NCBI GenBank assembly: GCA_905215645.1
Contig: CAJMQS010000002.1
Span: forward strand, 71,723 to 135,722
Reading direction: 5' to 3'
From: an uncultured bacterium
GTDB taxonomy: Bacteria > Bacillota > Negativicutes > Acidaminococcales > Acidaminococcaceae
Length of the DNA: 64,000 nucleotides
Shown here: positions 16,213 to 25,033 of the stretch, piece after piece
Layout of the letters: each line of letters opens with the position of its first letter
Position numbering within the stretch: position 1 is the stretch's first letter
The notes under the pieces: model-generated
What the model saw: only the letters and a program-made list of their open reading frames with translations
Told to the model about the DNA's origin: nothing
Databases searched by the model: none
Position numbers and translations under genes: made by a program

Positions 16213-17157
16213 TCAGGAAATGAATTCTAAGGATTTGGGCAGGAGCACCAGGGACAGGGGCGAATTGACCACCGCATCCCCATCCAGTTCTGCCGCAAAT
16301 TTTTTCACATTGCAGCGGATATCCACCTGCTGGGCCGGATAGATTTCCACGCTTTTGTCCAGGGTCAGCATGTCTGCCGCAATCAGGGCTGTGTAGCGGA
16401 GAAAATCCACACACCTGCCCTTGGTGAAGAGGCAGACATGCATGGTGGGATTGGACAGGGACCCGCCGTTGACCAGGGAAAAACGTCCGGCATAATACCG
16501 GCTCTTGGTCACGATGACAGAACTGGCCTGATGCCAGACCCCATCCCCGTTGATCATCACCTGGAACCGGTACTTCCAGTTGTGGAGAAGCATCTCGTTC
16601 CCCAGCACCCGTCCGCTCTGCCGTACATAGGCCAGGGTGGACAGATACTTTTTCTCTTTGGGTGTCACCTGCTGCACCACCATGGAATCCACTCCGATCC
16701 CGGCCACTGTCAAGAAGATCCGATCGTTGGCCCGTCCCAGGCAGACCGGCGTGGTGATTCCTTTGGAAACCCGATACATCCAATTGTGGACATCGGTTTT
16801 CTGCATCAGTTCCTTGGCCACCAGATTCACCGTCCCTGCTGGATAGATGCTCACATAGGGCCAGTAATCCTGGTCCACACATTCTTCCACCAGGGCCCGC
16901 AGGGTCCCGTCCCCACCGGCCACGATGACCCACTGGATCTTTTCTGCACAGATTTTTTTCCCCACCGCCTGGGTCTCCGCAAAAGTCCCCACCGTCACGT
17001 ACTGGAAGCGCTCTGCCCCATACAGCCGCATGAGCTGCCGGGCGATGCTTTCCACATTGTTATGGATCCCGTTGAAAAAATTCTGCTTTCCAGAATTGCG
17101 GTTATGGACCAGGAGGACCTTTTGGAAAGCGTTGATGTCTACTTTATGACGCAGCAT
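16213..17157 (-). CDS. Diacylglycerol kinase-family lipid kinase
   Basis: 314 residues. The nucleotide-binding glycine motif VIVAGGDGTLRALVEEC is at about 75-90, followed by YPAGTVNLVAKEL. Family members phosphorylate diacylglycerol or related lipids at the membrane. GGAG lies 6 bases before the ATG. It sits just upstream of the LtaS-like gene; because headgroup transfer from phosphatidylglycerol releases diacylglycerol, recycling it is a plausible joint function. Confidence 0.85.
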   Translation of the reverse strand: MLRHKVDINAFQKVLLVHNRNSGKQNFFNGIHNNVESIARQLMRLYGAERFQYVTVGTFAETQAVGKKICAEKIQWVIVAGGDGTLRALVEECVDQDYWPYVSIYPAGTVNLVAKELMQKTDVHNWMYRVSKGITTPVCLGRANDRIFLTVAGIGVDSMVVQQVTPKEKKYLSTLAYVRQSGRVLGNEMLLHNWKYRFQVMINGDGVWHQASSVIVTKSRYYAGRFSLVNGGSLSNPTMHVCLFTKGRCVDFLRYTALIAADMLTLDKSVEIYPAQQVDIRCNVKKFAAELDGDAVVNSPLSLVLLPKSLEFIS

Positions 17158-17179
17158 GATGATCTCCTATGATTTCCTT

Positions 17180-17578
17180 TTACTTAGCATAAATCCATTG
17201 CTTCCTGGAAAAATAATTCCAAATGGTCACCAGCGCAGAAGCTGCCACCTTTGATTCCATCACCGGGAAGCCCAGCCCCCCGACAAAGATCCGCATCAGC
17301 AGCACGTTGAACAGGAGCCCCAAGGTGGAAACTACCAGGACCAAGGAAAACTCCTTGCTTTTGCTGTACCGCACACCGCTGGTGAAAACCCAGATATTCG
17401 TAGCCACGTAGTGGCATACCGTAGAGCAGAGATACGCCGCAGCCGTTGCCAGGAGATAGTTCCACCCCCAGCAGCGGTTGAACAGATAGACCAGCCCCCA
17501 CTCAAACAAAGCAGCCGTGCCCCCGATACAGAGATAACAGAGGACACGGATCTTTTCATTCTTTGATTTTTGCAGCAT
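17180..17578 (-). CDS. GtrA-like membrane protein
   Basis: 132 residues, four membrane helices. Family pattern: LCYLCIGGTAALFEWGLVYLFNRCWGWNYLLATAAAYLCSTVCHYVATNIWVF. GtrA proteins help move lipid-linked sugars across the membrane. Its start is next to the stop of the BofA-like gene, and the lipid kinase follows, consistent with a surface-glycan group. Confidence 0.85.
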   Translation of the reverse strand: MLQKSKNEKIRVLCYLCIGGTAALFEWGLVYLFNRCWGWNYLLATAAAYLCSTVCHYVATNIWVFTSGVRYSKSKEFSLVLVVSTLGLLFNVLLMRIFVGGLGFPVMESKVAASALVTIWNYFSRKQWIYAK

Positions 17579-17579
17579 T

Positions 17580-17825
17580 TCAGTGCCCCATCAGCTGGTA
17601 GAGCAGCATCAGCACCACCCCGGGAACGCCGAAGAAACCGGCCACCAGAGCGGAGATGAAATGGATGGGGATCGTGACGCCGAAGATCCCTCCCAGCAGG
17701 TTGAACAGCCACAGCAGGACCACCCCGCAGATGCCGTTCCACAACAGCTTCAGAGACAGAGAGAACATATTGATGACCAGGAACAGGACAACCAGCGCTG
17801 CCCCTCCTACCAGCCATATTTCCAT
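17580..17825 (-). CDS. BofA-like small membrane protein
   Basis: 81 residues, almost entirely hydrophobic. LLWNGICGVVLLWLFNLLGGIFGVTIPIHFISALVAGFFGVPGV matches the pro-sigma-K processing inhibitor BofA family. No sporulation gene is seen in the window, so in this lineage it must do something else or be a relic. Lies between recR and the gtrA-like gene, as bofA lies beside recR in Bacillus. Confidence 0.8.
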   Translation of the reverse strand: MEIWLVGGAALVVLFLVINMFSLSLKLLWNGICGVVLLWLFNLLGGIFGVTIPIHFISALVAGFFGVPGVVLMLLYQLMGH

Positions 17826-17893
17826 GGTATTCGACCGCCTTTCCAGAATTTCCCGTTTTGCTGCCCGGAGAAAAGCCCAGTTCTCCAGAAGTG

Positions 17894-18490
17894 TCAGATT
17901 TCCCGCCGGTTCTCCAGGGCCTTGTACAGAGTCAGTTCATCGGCGTATTCCAAATCACCGCCCACCGGAAGCCCGTGGGCGATCCGGCTCACCTTGATCC
18001 CTGTGGGACGGATCAGCCCAGCCAGATAATTGGCCGTGGCCTCTCCTTCTACATCTGAATTGGTGGCGATGATGACTTCCTGCACATCTCCCTTTTGGAG
18101 CCGGAGCAGCAGTTCCCGGATCTTCAGCTGATCCGGTCCCACACCGTCCAAAGGGGACAGGACGCCGTGGAGTACATGGTACAGTCCCTGATAGCCCCGG
18201 GTCCGTTCCATGGCAGCCACGTCCTGTGGCTGTTCCACTACGCACACCAGGCTCCGGTCCCGTTCCTTGTCCTGGCAGATTTCGCACAGATCCCCTTCGC
18301 ACAGATCGAAGCACTGGCGGCAGAGATGGACATGGTCCTTCACATCCAGCAGGGCGTTGGCCAGGGCCTCCACATCTTCCCGTTTCATATCCAGCACGTG
18401 GTAGGCCAGACGGAGAGCCGATTTGGAGCCGATCCCCGGCAGCTTCCGCAGCAGTTCGTGGAGCCGCGCCAGAGGTTTTACCATCCGCAT
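17894..18490 (-). CDS. recR: Recombination mediator RecR
   Basis: 198 residues, standard length. N-terminal helix-hairpin-helix (LRKLPGIGSKSALRLAYH), zinc site with four Cys (CRQCFDLCEGDLCEIC), then the Toprim domain (VCVVEQPQDVAAME) and ATNSDVEGEATANYLAGLI. Loads RecA with RecO/RecF at gaps. Downstream of ybaB and dnaX, the classical bacterial order. Confidence 0.96.
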   Translation of the reverse strand: MRMVKPLARLHELLRKLPGIGSKSALRLAYHVLDMKREDVEALANALLDVKDHVHLCRQCFDLCEGDLCEICQDKERDRSLVCVVEQPQDVAAMERTRGYQGLYHVLHGVLSPLDGVGPDQLKIRELLLRLQKGDVQEVIIATNSDVEGEATANYLAGLIRPTGIKVSRIAHGLPVGGDLEYADELTLYKALENRREI

Positions 18491-18505
18491 GCCTGGACCC
18501 GTCCT

Positions 18506-18838
18506 TTAGAACATCCCAGGCAGTTTCAAGCCGCCAGTGACTTTGCCCAGTTCTTTTTCCGTCATTTCATCCACTTTTTTCATGGCATCATTCACGGCCG
18601 TGACGATCAAATCCTGGAGCATTTCCACATCATCCGGGTCCACTGCATCCGGGGAAAGGGTCAGGCTGACCAGGTTCTTGTTGCCATTGACCACAGCTTT
18701 GACGGCTTCTCCGCCGGCAGTGCCTTCCACTTCCCGTTCCTTCAGTTCTTCCTGGAGTTTGGTCATCTCGCTCTGCATTTTCTGGACTTTCTTCAGCATG
18801 CCCTGCATGCCGTTCATTGCCATTCCACCTTTGAACAT
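18506..18838 (-). CDS. ybaB: YbaB/EbfC nucleoid-associated protein
   Basis: 110 residues. KKVQKMQSEMTKLQEELKEREVEGTAGGEAVKAVVNGNKNL and DVEMLQDLIVTAVNDAMKKV are characteristic. A dimeric DNA-binding protein of the dnaX-ybaB-recR operon. AGGAGG lies 7 bases before the ATG at 18838; the Met-rich start (MFKGGMAMNGMQGM) is typical. Confidence 0.95.
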   Translation of the reverse strand: MFKGGMAMNGMQGMLKKVQKMQSEMTKLQEELKEREVEGTAGGEAVKAVVNGNKNLVSLTLSPDAVDPDDVEMLQDLIVTAVNDAMKKVDEMTEKELGKVTGGLKLPGMF

Positions 18839-18874
18839 TCTGTTTCCTCCTCATATCCTCAAAAGGATTTTTCT

Positions 18875-20881
18875 TTATTCTTTATACACTTCACCGCCGA
18901 AGACCTGCATGGCTTTTTTCACGCCTTCCGGGAGTTCCCCCTGCTTCACAGGTTCTGGGGCGGGATTTGCTGCAGCTGCTGCCGGCTGGGGTTCCTGCCT
19001 GCCCGAAGGCAGGGAAGGTGCCACATCAGCCGGCGGTTCGTCCGGCAGCGGGATGTCCTCTGCCGGCGGGGGCGGCGGTACCGGCGCCGGCTCCGCCGGA
19101 GCAGGGGCCGGTACCCGGAATTTGTGCAGGGTGATTTCTCCTTCCTGCTGGACTACCTGGAGCCGGACAGCCTCCCCTGTGGTTTCTTTCAGGATGTCCT
19201 GGATCAGGGTCTTGAAAGCCGGATCCTCTAATCGTTCCTTTTCAAAGGAAGAATTGACAGCCAGGAGCAGTTCCCGGTCCTGACAGTCGGCCACCCGGGC
19301 CATTTCCGCATAGACCAAAAAGGTCCGTTTCCGCCGCCGTTTCAACCCCTGGAGCACCCTCTGCCAGAGCTGTTCACCCAAAGCCCGGCCGCTGCCGTCG
19401 AAGCAGGATTCCCGGCCAGCAGCAGATCCGACCGCTGCCGGTCCGGGGCGGGAAACCGGATCCGGACGGGAAACCTGGATCACTTCTGCCGGAGCAGCCG
19501 GCTGGCTGGACCGTTTTTCTTCTCTTCGGACTGCAGCTGCCATCCGGGCAAAGGCATCCCGGGGATCTCCAGGATGCTGTCCAGCTGCCTGGACCGGCCG
19601 CGCAGCGGCCGGGACAGGTTCCCGGCGAACCGGAGAAGCAGGGCGTGCCGCTGGCGCCGGCTGGACGGCTATAGGAGCCGAAACGGGCTGGACGGAGACA
19701 GCCTGACGGACTGCCGGTGCTGCCGGAAGTCCCCCTTGTTCCAAGGCCGCCACCTGTTTTTCCAAGCTTTCGATCCGGGCCAAGAGAGCCGCTTCGGTAT
19801 TCCCTCGATTCTGGCACAGATCGAACAGGCACAATTCTCCCACGATCTTTTTCCGCAGGGAATACTTGCTTTCTTTCACGGCTTCATGGAGCCGTTCCAC
19901 AGCAGCGATGATCTGGCTGGAAGTAAAAAGAGATGCCGTCTGTTCCAAAGCTTCCCGGGTATCCGTCAGATAGATTTCCTGGTATTCCCGGTCTGCCTGG
20001 AACAGTAGCAGCGCTCGGAAGTACTCCATCATCTCTCCCAGAATCTGCTCCATTTCCTTTCCCTGTTCCAGCAGCCGGTCCAGGGTATCCAGGGCACCGG
20101 GCAGGTCTTTCTGCCCGATCCGGACGATCAGTTCCCGGAGTTTTTCCCGTCCCACCAGGCCCAGGACCTGGCGGACGGTCTCTTCCGTCACCTTGTCCGC
20201 CATGATGCTGCACTGATCCAAAAGGCTCAGGGCATCCCGCAGGCCTCCATCCGCCTGGATGGCCATCAGGCGCAGTGCCTCCGGTTCCGCCTGGATATGG
20301 CTGCCCTTGGCCACTTTTGCCAAATGGGCGGCGATCTCATCCACCGTAGCTCGGCGGAAATCGAACCGCTGGCACCGGGACAGGATGGTATTGAGGATTT
20401 TCTGGGGTTCCGTAGTCGCCAGGATGAATACCACATGTTCCGGCGGTTCTTCCAAGGTCTTCAGCAGGGCATTGAACGCATCGGTGGTGATCATATGGAC
20501 TTCATCGATGATATAGACTTTATACCGGCTGGAAACCGGTGCAAAATAGACCTGTTCCCGGATTTTCCGGATTTCATCGATGCCCCGGTTGGAGGCCGCA
20601 TCGATTTCGATCACGTCTCCTGAGGTCCCCTCCGTGATTTCCCGGCAGTTCTCACAATGGTTGCAGGGATGGGGCGTGGGCCCCTCTGCACAGTTGAGAG
20701 CTTTGGCCAGGATCCGCGCCGTACTGGTCTTTCCGGTGCCCCGAGGGCCGGCAAACAGATAAGCATGGGAAATCCTCCCTGTTTCCAAGGCATTGGTCAG
20801 GGCTTTCTTGATGGGAGCCTGTCCCACCAGATCATCGAAATCCTGGGGACGCCAGGTACGGTATAATGCAACGTAAGCCAT
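18875..20881 (-). CDS. dnaX: DNA polymerase III subunits gamma/tau
   Basis: 668 residues from ATG at 20881, chosen because AAAGGA is 8 bases upstream (an ATG at 20890 is too close to it). AAA+ clamp-loader ATPase: Walker A GPRGTGKTSTARI, zinc motif with CNHCENC, Walker B IIDEVHMI, sensor SRCQRFDFRR. After about residue 390 comes a Pro/Ala-rich linker, then a C-terminal tau domain. No slippery A-run was noticed that would produce a separate gamma. Confidence 0.95.
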   Translation of the reverse strand: MAYVALYRTWRPQDFDDLVGQAPIKKALTNALETGRISHAYLFAGPRGTGKTSTARILAKALNCAEGPTPHPCNHCENCREITEGTSGDVIEIDAASNRGIDEIRKIREQVYFAPVSSRYKVYIIDEVHMITTDAFNALLKTLEEPPEHVVFILATTEPQKILNTILSRCQRFDFRRATVDEIAAHLAKVAKGSHIQAEPEALRLMAIQADGGLRDALSLLDQCSIMADKVTEETVRQVLGLVGREKLRELIVRIGQKDLPGALDTLDRLLEQGKEMEQILGEMMEYFRALLLFQADREYQEIYLTDTREALEQTASLFTSSQIIAAVERLHEAVKESKYSLRKKIVGELCLFDLCQNRGNTEAALLARIESLEKQVAALEQGGLPAAPAVRQAVSVQPVSAPIAVQPAPAARPASPVRREPVPAAARPVQAAGQHPGDPRDAFARMAAAVRREEKRSSQPAAPAEVIQVSRPDPVSRPGPAAVGSAAGRESCFDGSGRALGEQLWQRVLQGLKRRRKRTFLVYAEMARVADCQDRELLLAVNSSFEKERLEDPAFKTLIQDILKETTGEAVRLQVVQQEGEITLHKFRVPAPAPAEPAPVPPPPPAEDIPLPDEPPADVAPSLPSGRQEPQPAAAAANPAPEPVKQGELPEGVKKAMQVFGGEVYKE

Positions 20882-20913
20882 CTTTCCCATCCTTTCTGTT
20901 TTGATCCTTTGCT

Positions 20914-20943
20914 ATTATACCTTGTTTTCGGCTGGGACTTCAA
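20914..20943 (-). promoter_or_regulatory. Promoter of dnaX-ybaB-recR
   Basis: Minus-strand TTGAAG, 18 bases, TATAAT, about 33 bases upstream of dnaX. Confidence 0.65.
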
Positions 20944-20973
20944 CTAGATTCTGAAAATCTCCTAAAAAACATC

Positions 20974-21002
20974 TTGACAACAGATTGTAAATTCGATATA
21001 CT
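20974..21002 (+). promoter_or_regulatory. Strong promoter of tRNA-Ser(GGA) and SRP RNA
   Basis: Perfect TTGACA, 17-base spacer, TATACT. It points at the tRNA 66 bases downstream; no terminator separates the tRNA from the SRP RNA, so both are probably made from it. Confidence 0.8.
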
Positions 21003-21067
21003 GTTACTCGCGGTTGTCGTTTAGACGGCTGTACAAACTGAATAGCTGTACATCAGCAATTCAACCT

Positions 21068-21158
21068 GGAGAGTTGTCCGAGTGGTTGAAGGAGCACGCC
21101 TGGAAAGCGTGTATACGGGATAACCGTATCGAGGGTTCGAATCCCTCACTCTCCGCCA
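21068..21158 (+). tRNA. tRNA-Ser (anticodon GGA)
   Basis: Class II tRNA with long variable arm. Acceptor GGAGAGT pairs with ACTCTCC, discriminator G, CCA encoded. The anticodon stem CACGC/GCGTG encloses the loop CTGGAAA, giving GGA. T-loop GGTTCGAATCC is intact. Confidence 0.96.
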
Positions 21159-21196
21159 TTTTATCCAATCAGCCGCGTTGTGCGGCTTTTATTTTT

Positions 21197-21322
21197 CCGG
21201 CGGACTGCAAGAGTGGGTCCTGCGCAATGGAGGCCCGTGAACCTTGTCAGGTCCGGAAGGAAGCAGCAATAAGCGGATACCCCCATGTGCCGCAGGGGTG
21301 CCTGCCCTTGCAGCCCGCCGGG
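21197..21322 (+). ncRNA. ffs: Signal recognition particle RNA, small bacterial type
   Basis: Contains the nearly invariant apical domain GTCAGGTCCGGAAGGAAGCA with the GGAA tetraloop. The ends pair (CCGGCGG with CCGCCGG; CTGCAAG with CTTGCAG), so the RNA is one long hairpin of about 125 bases, the size of a type lacking the Alu domain. Confidence 0.92.
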
Positions 21323-21336
21323 AAAATAAAGGAAAA

Positions 21337-21371
21337 AGAGCTGTCGCCCTTTGGGCGGCGGCTCTTTTTTT
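21337..21371 (+). terminator. Terminator of the SRP RNA gene
   Basis: AGAGC-TGTCGCCC stem with GGGCGGCG-GCTCT, followed by seven T. Confidence 0.85.
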
Positions 21372-21384
21372 AGCAGCGGATGAT

Positions 21385-21810
21385 TCATTCCCCAAACGTT
21401 TTTTTGTAGCACTCGTCCAGCACCTGCAGGAACATGGGGACCTGTTTATCCTCGGCCGCCGTATATTCAGACAGCTGGAAAGCCCGGGTGCTGCTGAACA
21501 TGCCGCTCTTGTTTTCCAGGCGCATGATCCGGCTGGGCTGGCCGCCCTGGGCCGGCACATAGAAATAAAGCCGCTCGTCCCCCCGGTTCCCTCCTGGTTT
21601 CAGGAAGTCCAGAGGATATCCCACTCTGCCGTCCGTAAAGATGTACTTGGTGTCTTTTTCCTTATCCCGTTTGAAATCATCCTGGATCAAGATGAGATCT
21701 TTATCCGGACGGTCAATGGACGGGAAAGCATGGATGTGGTAAGCCCCCGCCACAGCCGGTACGGAAAGCATCCCCGCCAGCAGCATCCCCAACAGCATGT
21801 TCTTTTTCAT
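21385..21810 (-). CDS. Exported protein of unknown function
   Basis: 141 residues from ATG at 21810 (GGGAGGGG upstream). Signal peptide MKKNMLLGMLLAGMLSVPAVAGA with a likely cut after AGA. The mature part is about 117 residues, mixed charge, with YIFTDGRVGYPLDFL and ERLYFYVPAQGGQ but no motif I know. Single gene, facing the SRP terminator. Probably periplasmic. Confidence 0.75.
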   Translation of the reverse strand: MKKNMLLGMLLAGMLSVPAVAGAYHIHAFPSIDRPDKDLILIQDDFKRDKEKDTKYIFTDGRVGYPLDFLKPGGNRGDERLYFYVPAQGGQPSRIMRLENKSGMFSSTRAFQLSEYTAAEDKQVPMFLQVLDECYKKTFGE

Positions 21811-21937
21811 AAAACCCCTCCCTACAGACATTTTTATAGGGAAATTATATCATATCTGTCCCGGACAAGGAAACGTTCCCGGCAATGGGGTATGTGTCAA
21901 CAAGTTGTTGATTTCTTCCCTGCACACAAGAAGGCCC

Positions 21938-23338
21938 TTAAAACACTTCTAACACCTTCCCCGGGTTCAGGATATCCAGCGGGTCCAGGGCCCGCTTGAT
22001 GGTTTCCATCATGTACAGCTCTCCCGGGTCCGCCAATCGGGCCAGCTGCTTCACTTTCTTAGCTCCGATGCCGTGTTCTCCGCTGAGCTTCCCGCCCAGA
22101 GCATAAATGTATTGATAGGCCTTTTCATGGAAGGCGTCTAGGGCCTGTTCCCATTCTCCATCGGACAGTTCTCCCTTTAACATGGCGAAATGGAGATTCC
22201 CGTCCCCGGCATGGGCCAAGGTGAACACCCGGAAGGGATACTTTTTTGCTTCGGCGGACAGTTCGTCGATGGCCTGGGCGATTTTGTCCAGGGGCACCAC
22301 AAAGTCGTCGCTGGTCATCACCTTGCTCAGCACCCGGGCAGATTCCAAGCAGTTCTTCCGCAGGGTCCACACCCGGTCGTCGGCCATGGATACATCAGAC
22401 GCCCCATGGCTCCGGCAAAGTCCATCCAGCTTGATCAGTTTCTTATCCAGTTCATCTTCATCGAAGCATTCCAGGGTCAGAATCACATAGGAACCATCCT
22501 CATAATGGCCCAGATCCAGCTGGGAATAATCACTGGAAGCCCGGACGAAGGCGTTGTCCATGAATTCCACACTGGTGGGGTCCAGCCCTTCCCGGAGCAG
22601 TACAGGGACGATGCCCGTGGCTTTGGCTTGGTCGGTGAAGATGGCCAATACATCGGCTTTATAGGGAGCCTGGGGCAGCAGCTTCAAAGTCACTTCCGTG
22701 ATGATGCCCAGGGTGCCTTCGCTACCGATCACCAGTTGATCCAAGCAGTAGCCGGTGGTATTCTTTTTGCTCCGGGTGCCCAGACGGGCGATCTGGCCAT
22801 TGGGCAGCACCACTTCGATGGCGTGGACCTGGTTCCGGGTAGTACCGTAACGGACGGCTTTGTCACCGCCGGCGTTGGTAGCCAAGTTGCCTCCGATCAG
22901 GCAGCTGTCAGCGCTGCAGGGATCCCCGGCATAAAAAAGTCCCTGTTCCCGGGCAGCCTGCTGGACCGCTGCCGTACGGGCCCCAGCCTGGGCCACCAGG
23001 TACATCTCCTCCGGATCCACCTTCAGGATCTTGTCCATCCGTTCCATCAGGAGCACCAGGCCTCCGCACACAGGAATGGCCCCATCGGATACACTGGTGC
23101 CTCCGCTCCGGGGCGTCACCGGGAACTGTTCCCGGTTGGCCAGTTTCAGGATGGAGGAAATCTCTTCCGCGGAACTGGGAGCCGCCACTGCTTCCGGCAG
23201 ATGGAACTTCCGGGGATCGGTTTCTTCATCGGTTTTGTACTGTTCCAGATGATCCGGATCGGTCCAGACATACTTCTCTCCTACAATGCTGCGCAGTTCA
23301 GCCAGGACTTTCTCGGTAATGGGTTGATACGTTTTCAT
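21938..23338 (-). CDS. FAD-linked 2-hydroxyacid oxidase (GlcD/D-lactate dehydrogenase family)
   Basis: 466 residues. PCMH-type FAD domain: VTPRSGGTSVSDGAIPV and GGNLATNAGGDKAVRYGTTRNQV; C-terminal cap ends LSGEHGIGAKKVKQL. It oxidises a D-2-hydroxyacid such as lactate, glycolate or 2-hydroxyglutarate and passes electrons to an acceptor. In glutamate fermenters of the hydroxyglutarate route a 2-hydroxyglutarate role is conceivable but unproven. No GlcE/GlcF or EtfAB partner is adjacent. Preceded by the tRNA-Ser(CGA) terminator. Confidence 0.88.
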   Translation of the reverse strand: MKTYQPITEKVLAELRSIVGEKYVWTDPDHLEQYKTDEETDPRKFHLPEAVAAPSSAEEISSILKLANREQFPVTPRSGGTSVSDGAIPVCGGLVLLMERMDKILKVDPEEMYLVAQAGARTAAVQQAAREQGLFYAGDPCSADSCLIGGNLATNAGGDKAVRYGTTRNQVHAIEVVLPNGQIARLGTRSKKNTTGYCLDQLVIGSEGTLGIITEVTLKLLPQAPYKADVLAIFTDQAKATGIVPVLLREGLDPTSVEFMDNAFVRASSDYSQLDLGHYEDGSYVILTLECFDEDELDKKLIKLDGLCRSHGASDVSMADDRVWTLRKNCLESARVLSKVMTSDDFVVPLDKIAQAIDELSAEAKKYPFRVFTLAHAGDGNLHFAMLKGELSDGEWEQALDAFHEKAYQYIYALGGKLSGEHGIGAKKVKQLARLADPGELYMMETIKRALDPLDILNPGKVLEVF

Positions 23339-23395
23339 GCTTCTTTCCTTCCTTTGCGGCCGCCATGCCTGCAGCCTCCACAGTTTTTATACAGT

Positions 23396-23426
23396 AAAAA
23401 GGGGCTGCTGCATGCGCAGCAGCCCC
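23396..23426 (-). terminator. Terminator of tRNA-Ser(CGA)
   Basis: GGGGCTGCTGC/GCAGCAGCCCC perfect stem (23401-23426) followed on the minus strand by TTTTT. Confidence 0.85.
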
Positions 23427-23431
23427 ATGGC

Positions 23432-23519
23432 TGGCGGATGGGGAGGGATTCGAACCCTCGGTACCTTGCGGTACACTTGATTTCGAGTCAAGCACCTTCG
23501 ACCACTCGGACACCCATCC
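23432..23519 (-). tRNA. tRNA-Ser (anticodon CGA)
   Basis: Class II tRNA on the minus strand. Acceptor GGATGGG/CCCATCC, discriminator G and encoded CCA. Anticodon stem CTTGA/TCAAG with loop CTCGAAA gives CGA. Long variable arm TGTACCGCAAGGTACC. Confidence 0.95.
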
Positions 23520-23542
23520 ATGAGAATTCTATTATACCATAC

Positions 23543-24022
23543 TTACCGCCGTGCTTTCAAAAAATCCTGTAAAATTTCCCGACACTCCTGTTCCAGTACC
23601 CCAGCGGTGACGGCTGTCCGGAAATTCAGGGAAGCATGGGCGGGCAGATTGAACTGGGAACCACAGGCGCCGGCCGCACTGTCCCAGGCCCCGTACACCA
23701 CCCTTCCCAGGCGGGCGTTCCAGATGGCGCCGGCACACATGGGGCATGGTTCCAAAGTCACATACAGGGTGGCATCGCTGAGCCGCCAACGCTGGAGCAG
23801 CCGGCAGGCCTGCTGGATCACCAAGAGTTCAGCATGGGCCGTGGCATCCCGGTCCTGCTCCCGGCGGTTATGGTCCCGGGCCAGCACCTGGCCCTCCCGG
23901 ACCAGGACGGCTCCCACAGGGATTTCTCCCTCCCGGGCCGCCTGCCTGGCTTCCTCCAGGGCCATTTCCATGAAACGCATATCAGTCTGCCCGGCAAGGG
24001 AGTTCCTCTTGGTCGAATCCAT
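23543..24022 (-). CDS. tadA: tRNA-specific adenosine deaminase
   Basis: 159 residues from ATG at 24022, chosen for GGAG 9 bases upstream. Zinc deaminase motifs: TAHAELLVIQ with catalytic Glu, and EPCPMCAGAI with the two Cys ligands. Makes inosine 34 in tRNA-Arg(ACG). It lies directly upstream of tRNA-Ser(CGA) on the same strand. Confidence 0.94.
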   Translation of the reverse strand: MDSTKRNSLAGQTDMRFMEMALEEARQAAREGEIPVGAVLVREGQVLARDHNRREQDRDATAHAELLVIQQACRLLQRWRLSDATLYVTLEPCPMCAGAIWNARLGRVVYGAWDSAAGACGSQFNLPAHASLNFRTAVTAGVLEQECREILQDFLKARR

Positions 24023-24069
24023 AGCTATCTCTCCTTTGTTCAAAGCCAGCAAAGCTATCTTCCATCGGC

Positions 24070-24083
24070 GTATGACGTATGAC
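24070..24083. repeat. Two-copy heptad GTATGAC
   Basis: GTATGAC twice in tandem in the gap between metA and tadA. A minimal example of the 7-base-period arrays seen elsewhere in the window. Confidence 0.5.
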
Positions 24084-24109
24084 GGGCCGCCGGCCATGCC
24101 GCAGCCCTC

Positions 24110-25033
24110 CTATTCTCTCTTTGTCAGCTTGTGCAGGTCGTAAGGCGTATCCTGGTACACCACATTCAGCCAGTTCAGATAGAACAGATGGGCATAGCTG
24201 CACCATTTGAACAGAGGTTCCTGGGTGGTGTCATCGGTGGGATAATAGTGTTTGGGCAGGGAAGGGTCCAGTCCTTTTTCCCGGTCCCGGACGTATTCGT
24301 CCCGAAGGGTCATCCGATCGTATTCGAAATGGCCCATGACGAAGATCCGGCGCAGGTCTTCCGTAGCACAGATGTTGATGCCGTTCTCCACACTGCGGCT
24401 GAGGACCTGAAGATCCGGAGTGCTGTAGACTTTGGCGTCATCCACCGTAGTATAGCGGGACTGGGGAATGAAGTACCGGTCATCGAAGCCCCGGAGCAGA
24501 GGATGGTTCCGGACCGTGAGCCCGTAGGGATAGATGCCGCAGAGTTTCTGGGGGAACATGATCTTCGGCACATCATAGTAATAGTACAGACCGGCCTGGG
24601 CACCCCAACAGTAGTGGAGGACGGAATATACATGGCTCCGGGCCCATTCCAAGTATTCTTCGATTTCTCCCCAGTATTCCACATCCTCGAATTCCAGTTT
24701 TTCCACCGGGGCCCCGGTTACGATGAGACCGTCATAATACCGGTCCTGGATATCGCTGAATTCCAGGTAAGCGGATTCCAGATAGGAATTGTCCGTATGG
24801 GTCCCTACCCGGCTCACCGGCCGACAGAAATCGATTTCCAGCTGCAGGGGGGAATTGCCCAAAAGCCGCAGCAGCTGCACTTCCGTCGGCTTTTTCAACG
24901 GCATCAGGTTCAGGATCAAGATTTTCAAAGGACGGATATCCTGGGTCAGGGCCCGGTCGTTGTCGATGGTGATGATATTTTCTTCACGCAGTTTTTCCTT
25001 GGCAGAAAGATGGCTGTCGATTTTAATTGGCAT
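24110..25033 (-). CDS. metA: Homoserine O-acyltransferase MetA, predicted acetyl-CoA specific
   Basis: 307 residues from ATG at 25033 (GGAG 8 bases upstream). The nucleophile Cys142 is in HYCWGAQAG; GHFEYD carries the later His-Glu. Residue 111 is Glu (TGAPVEKLEF), which in the Bacillus cereus enzyme selects acetyl-CoA, whereas Gly there selects succinyl-CoA as in E. coli. So O-acetylhomoserine is the likely product, feeding the cystathionine/sulfhydrylase enzyme encoded at 60.6 kb. Controlled by a Met T-box. Confidence 0.95.
   Translation of the reverse strand: MPIKIDSHLSAKEKLREENIITIDNDRALTQDIRPLKILILNLMPLKKPTEVQLLRLLGNSPLQLEIDFCRPVSRVGTHTDNSYLESAYLEFSDIQDRYYDGLIVTGAPVEKLEFEDVEYWGEIEEYLEWARSHVYSVLHYCWGAQAGLYYYYDVPKIMFPQKLCGIYPYGLTVRNHPLLRGFDDRYFIPQSRYTTVDDAKVYSTPDLQVLSRSVENGINICATEDLRRIFVMGHFEYDRMTLRDEYVRDREKGLDPSLPKHYYPTDDTTQEPLFKWCSYAHLFYLNWLNVVYQDTPYDLHKLTKRE

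Noticed and set aside
17580..17825. Evidence of sporulation from the BofA-like gene
   Set aside because: BofA homologues remain in non-sporulating relatives, and no other sporulation gene is present.
21938..23338. Glycolate oxidase subunit GlcD as a firm name
   Set aside because: No GlcE or GlcF neighbour; the substrate could be lactate or 2-hydroxyglutarate.
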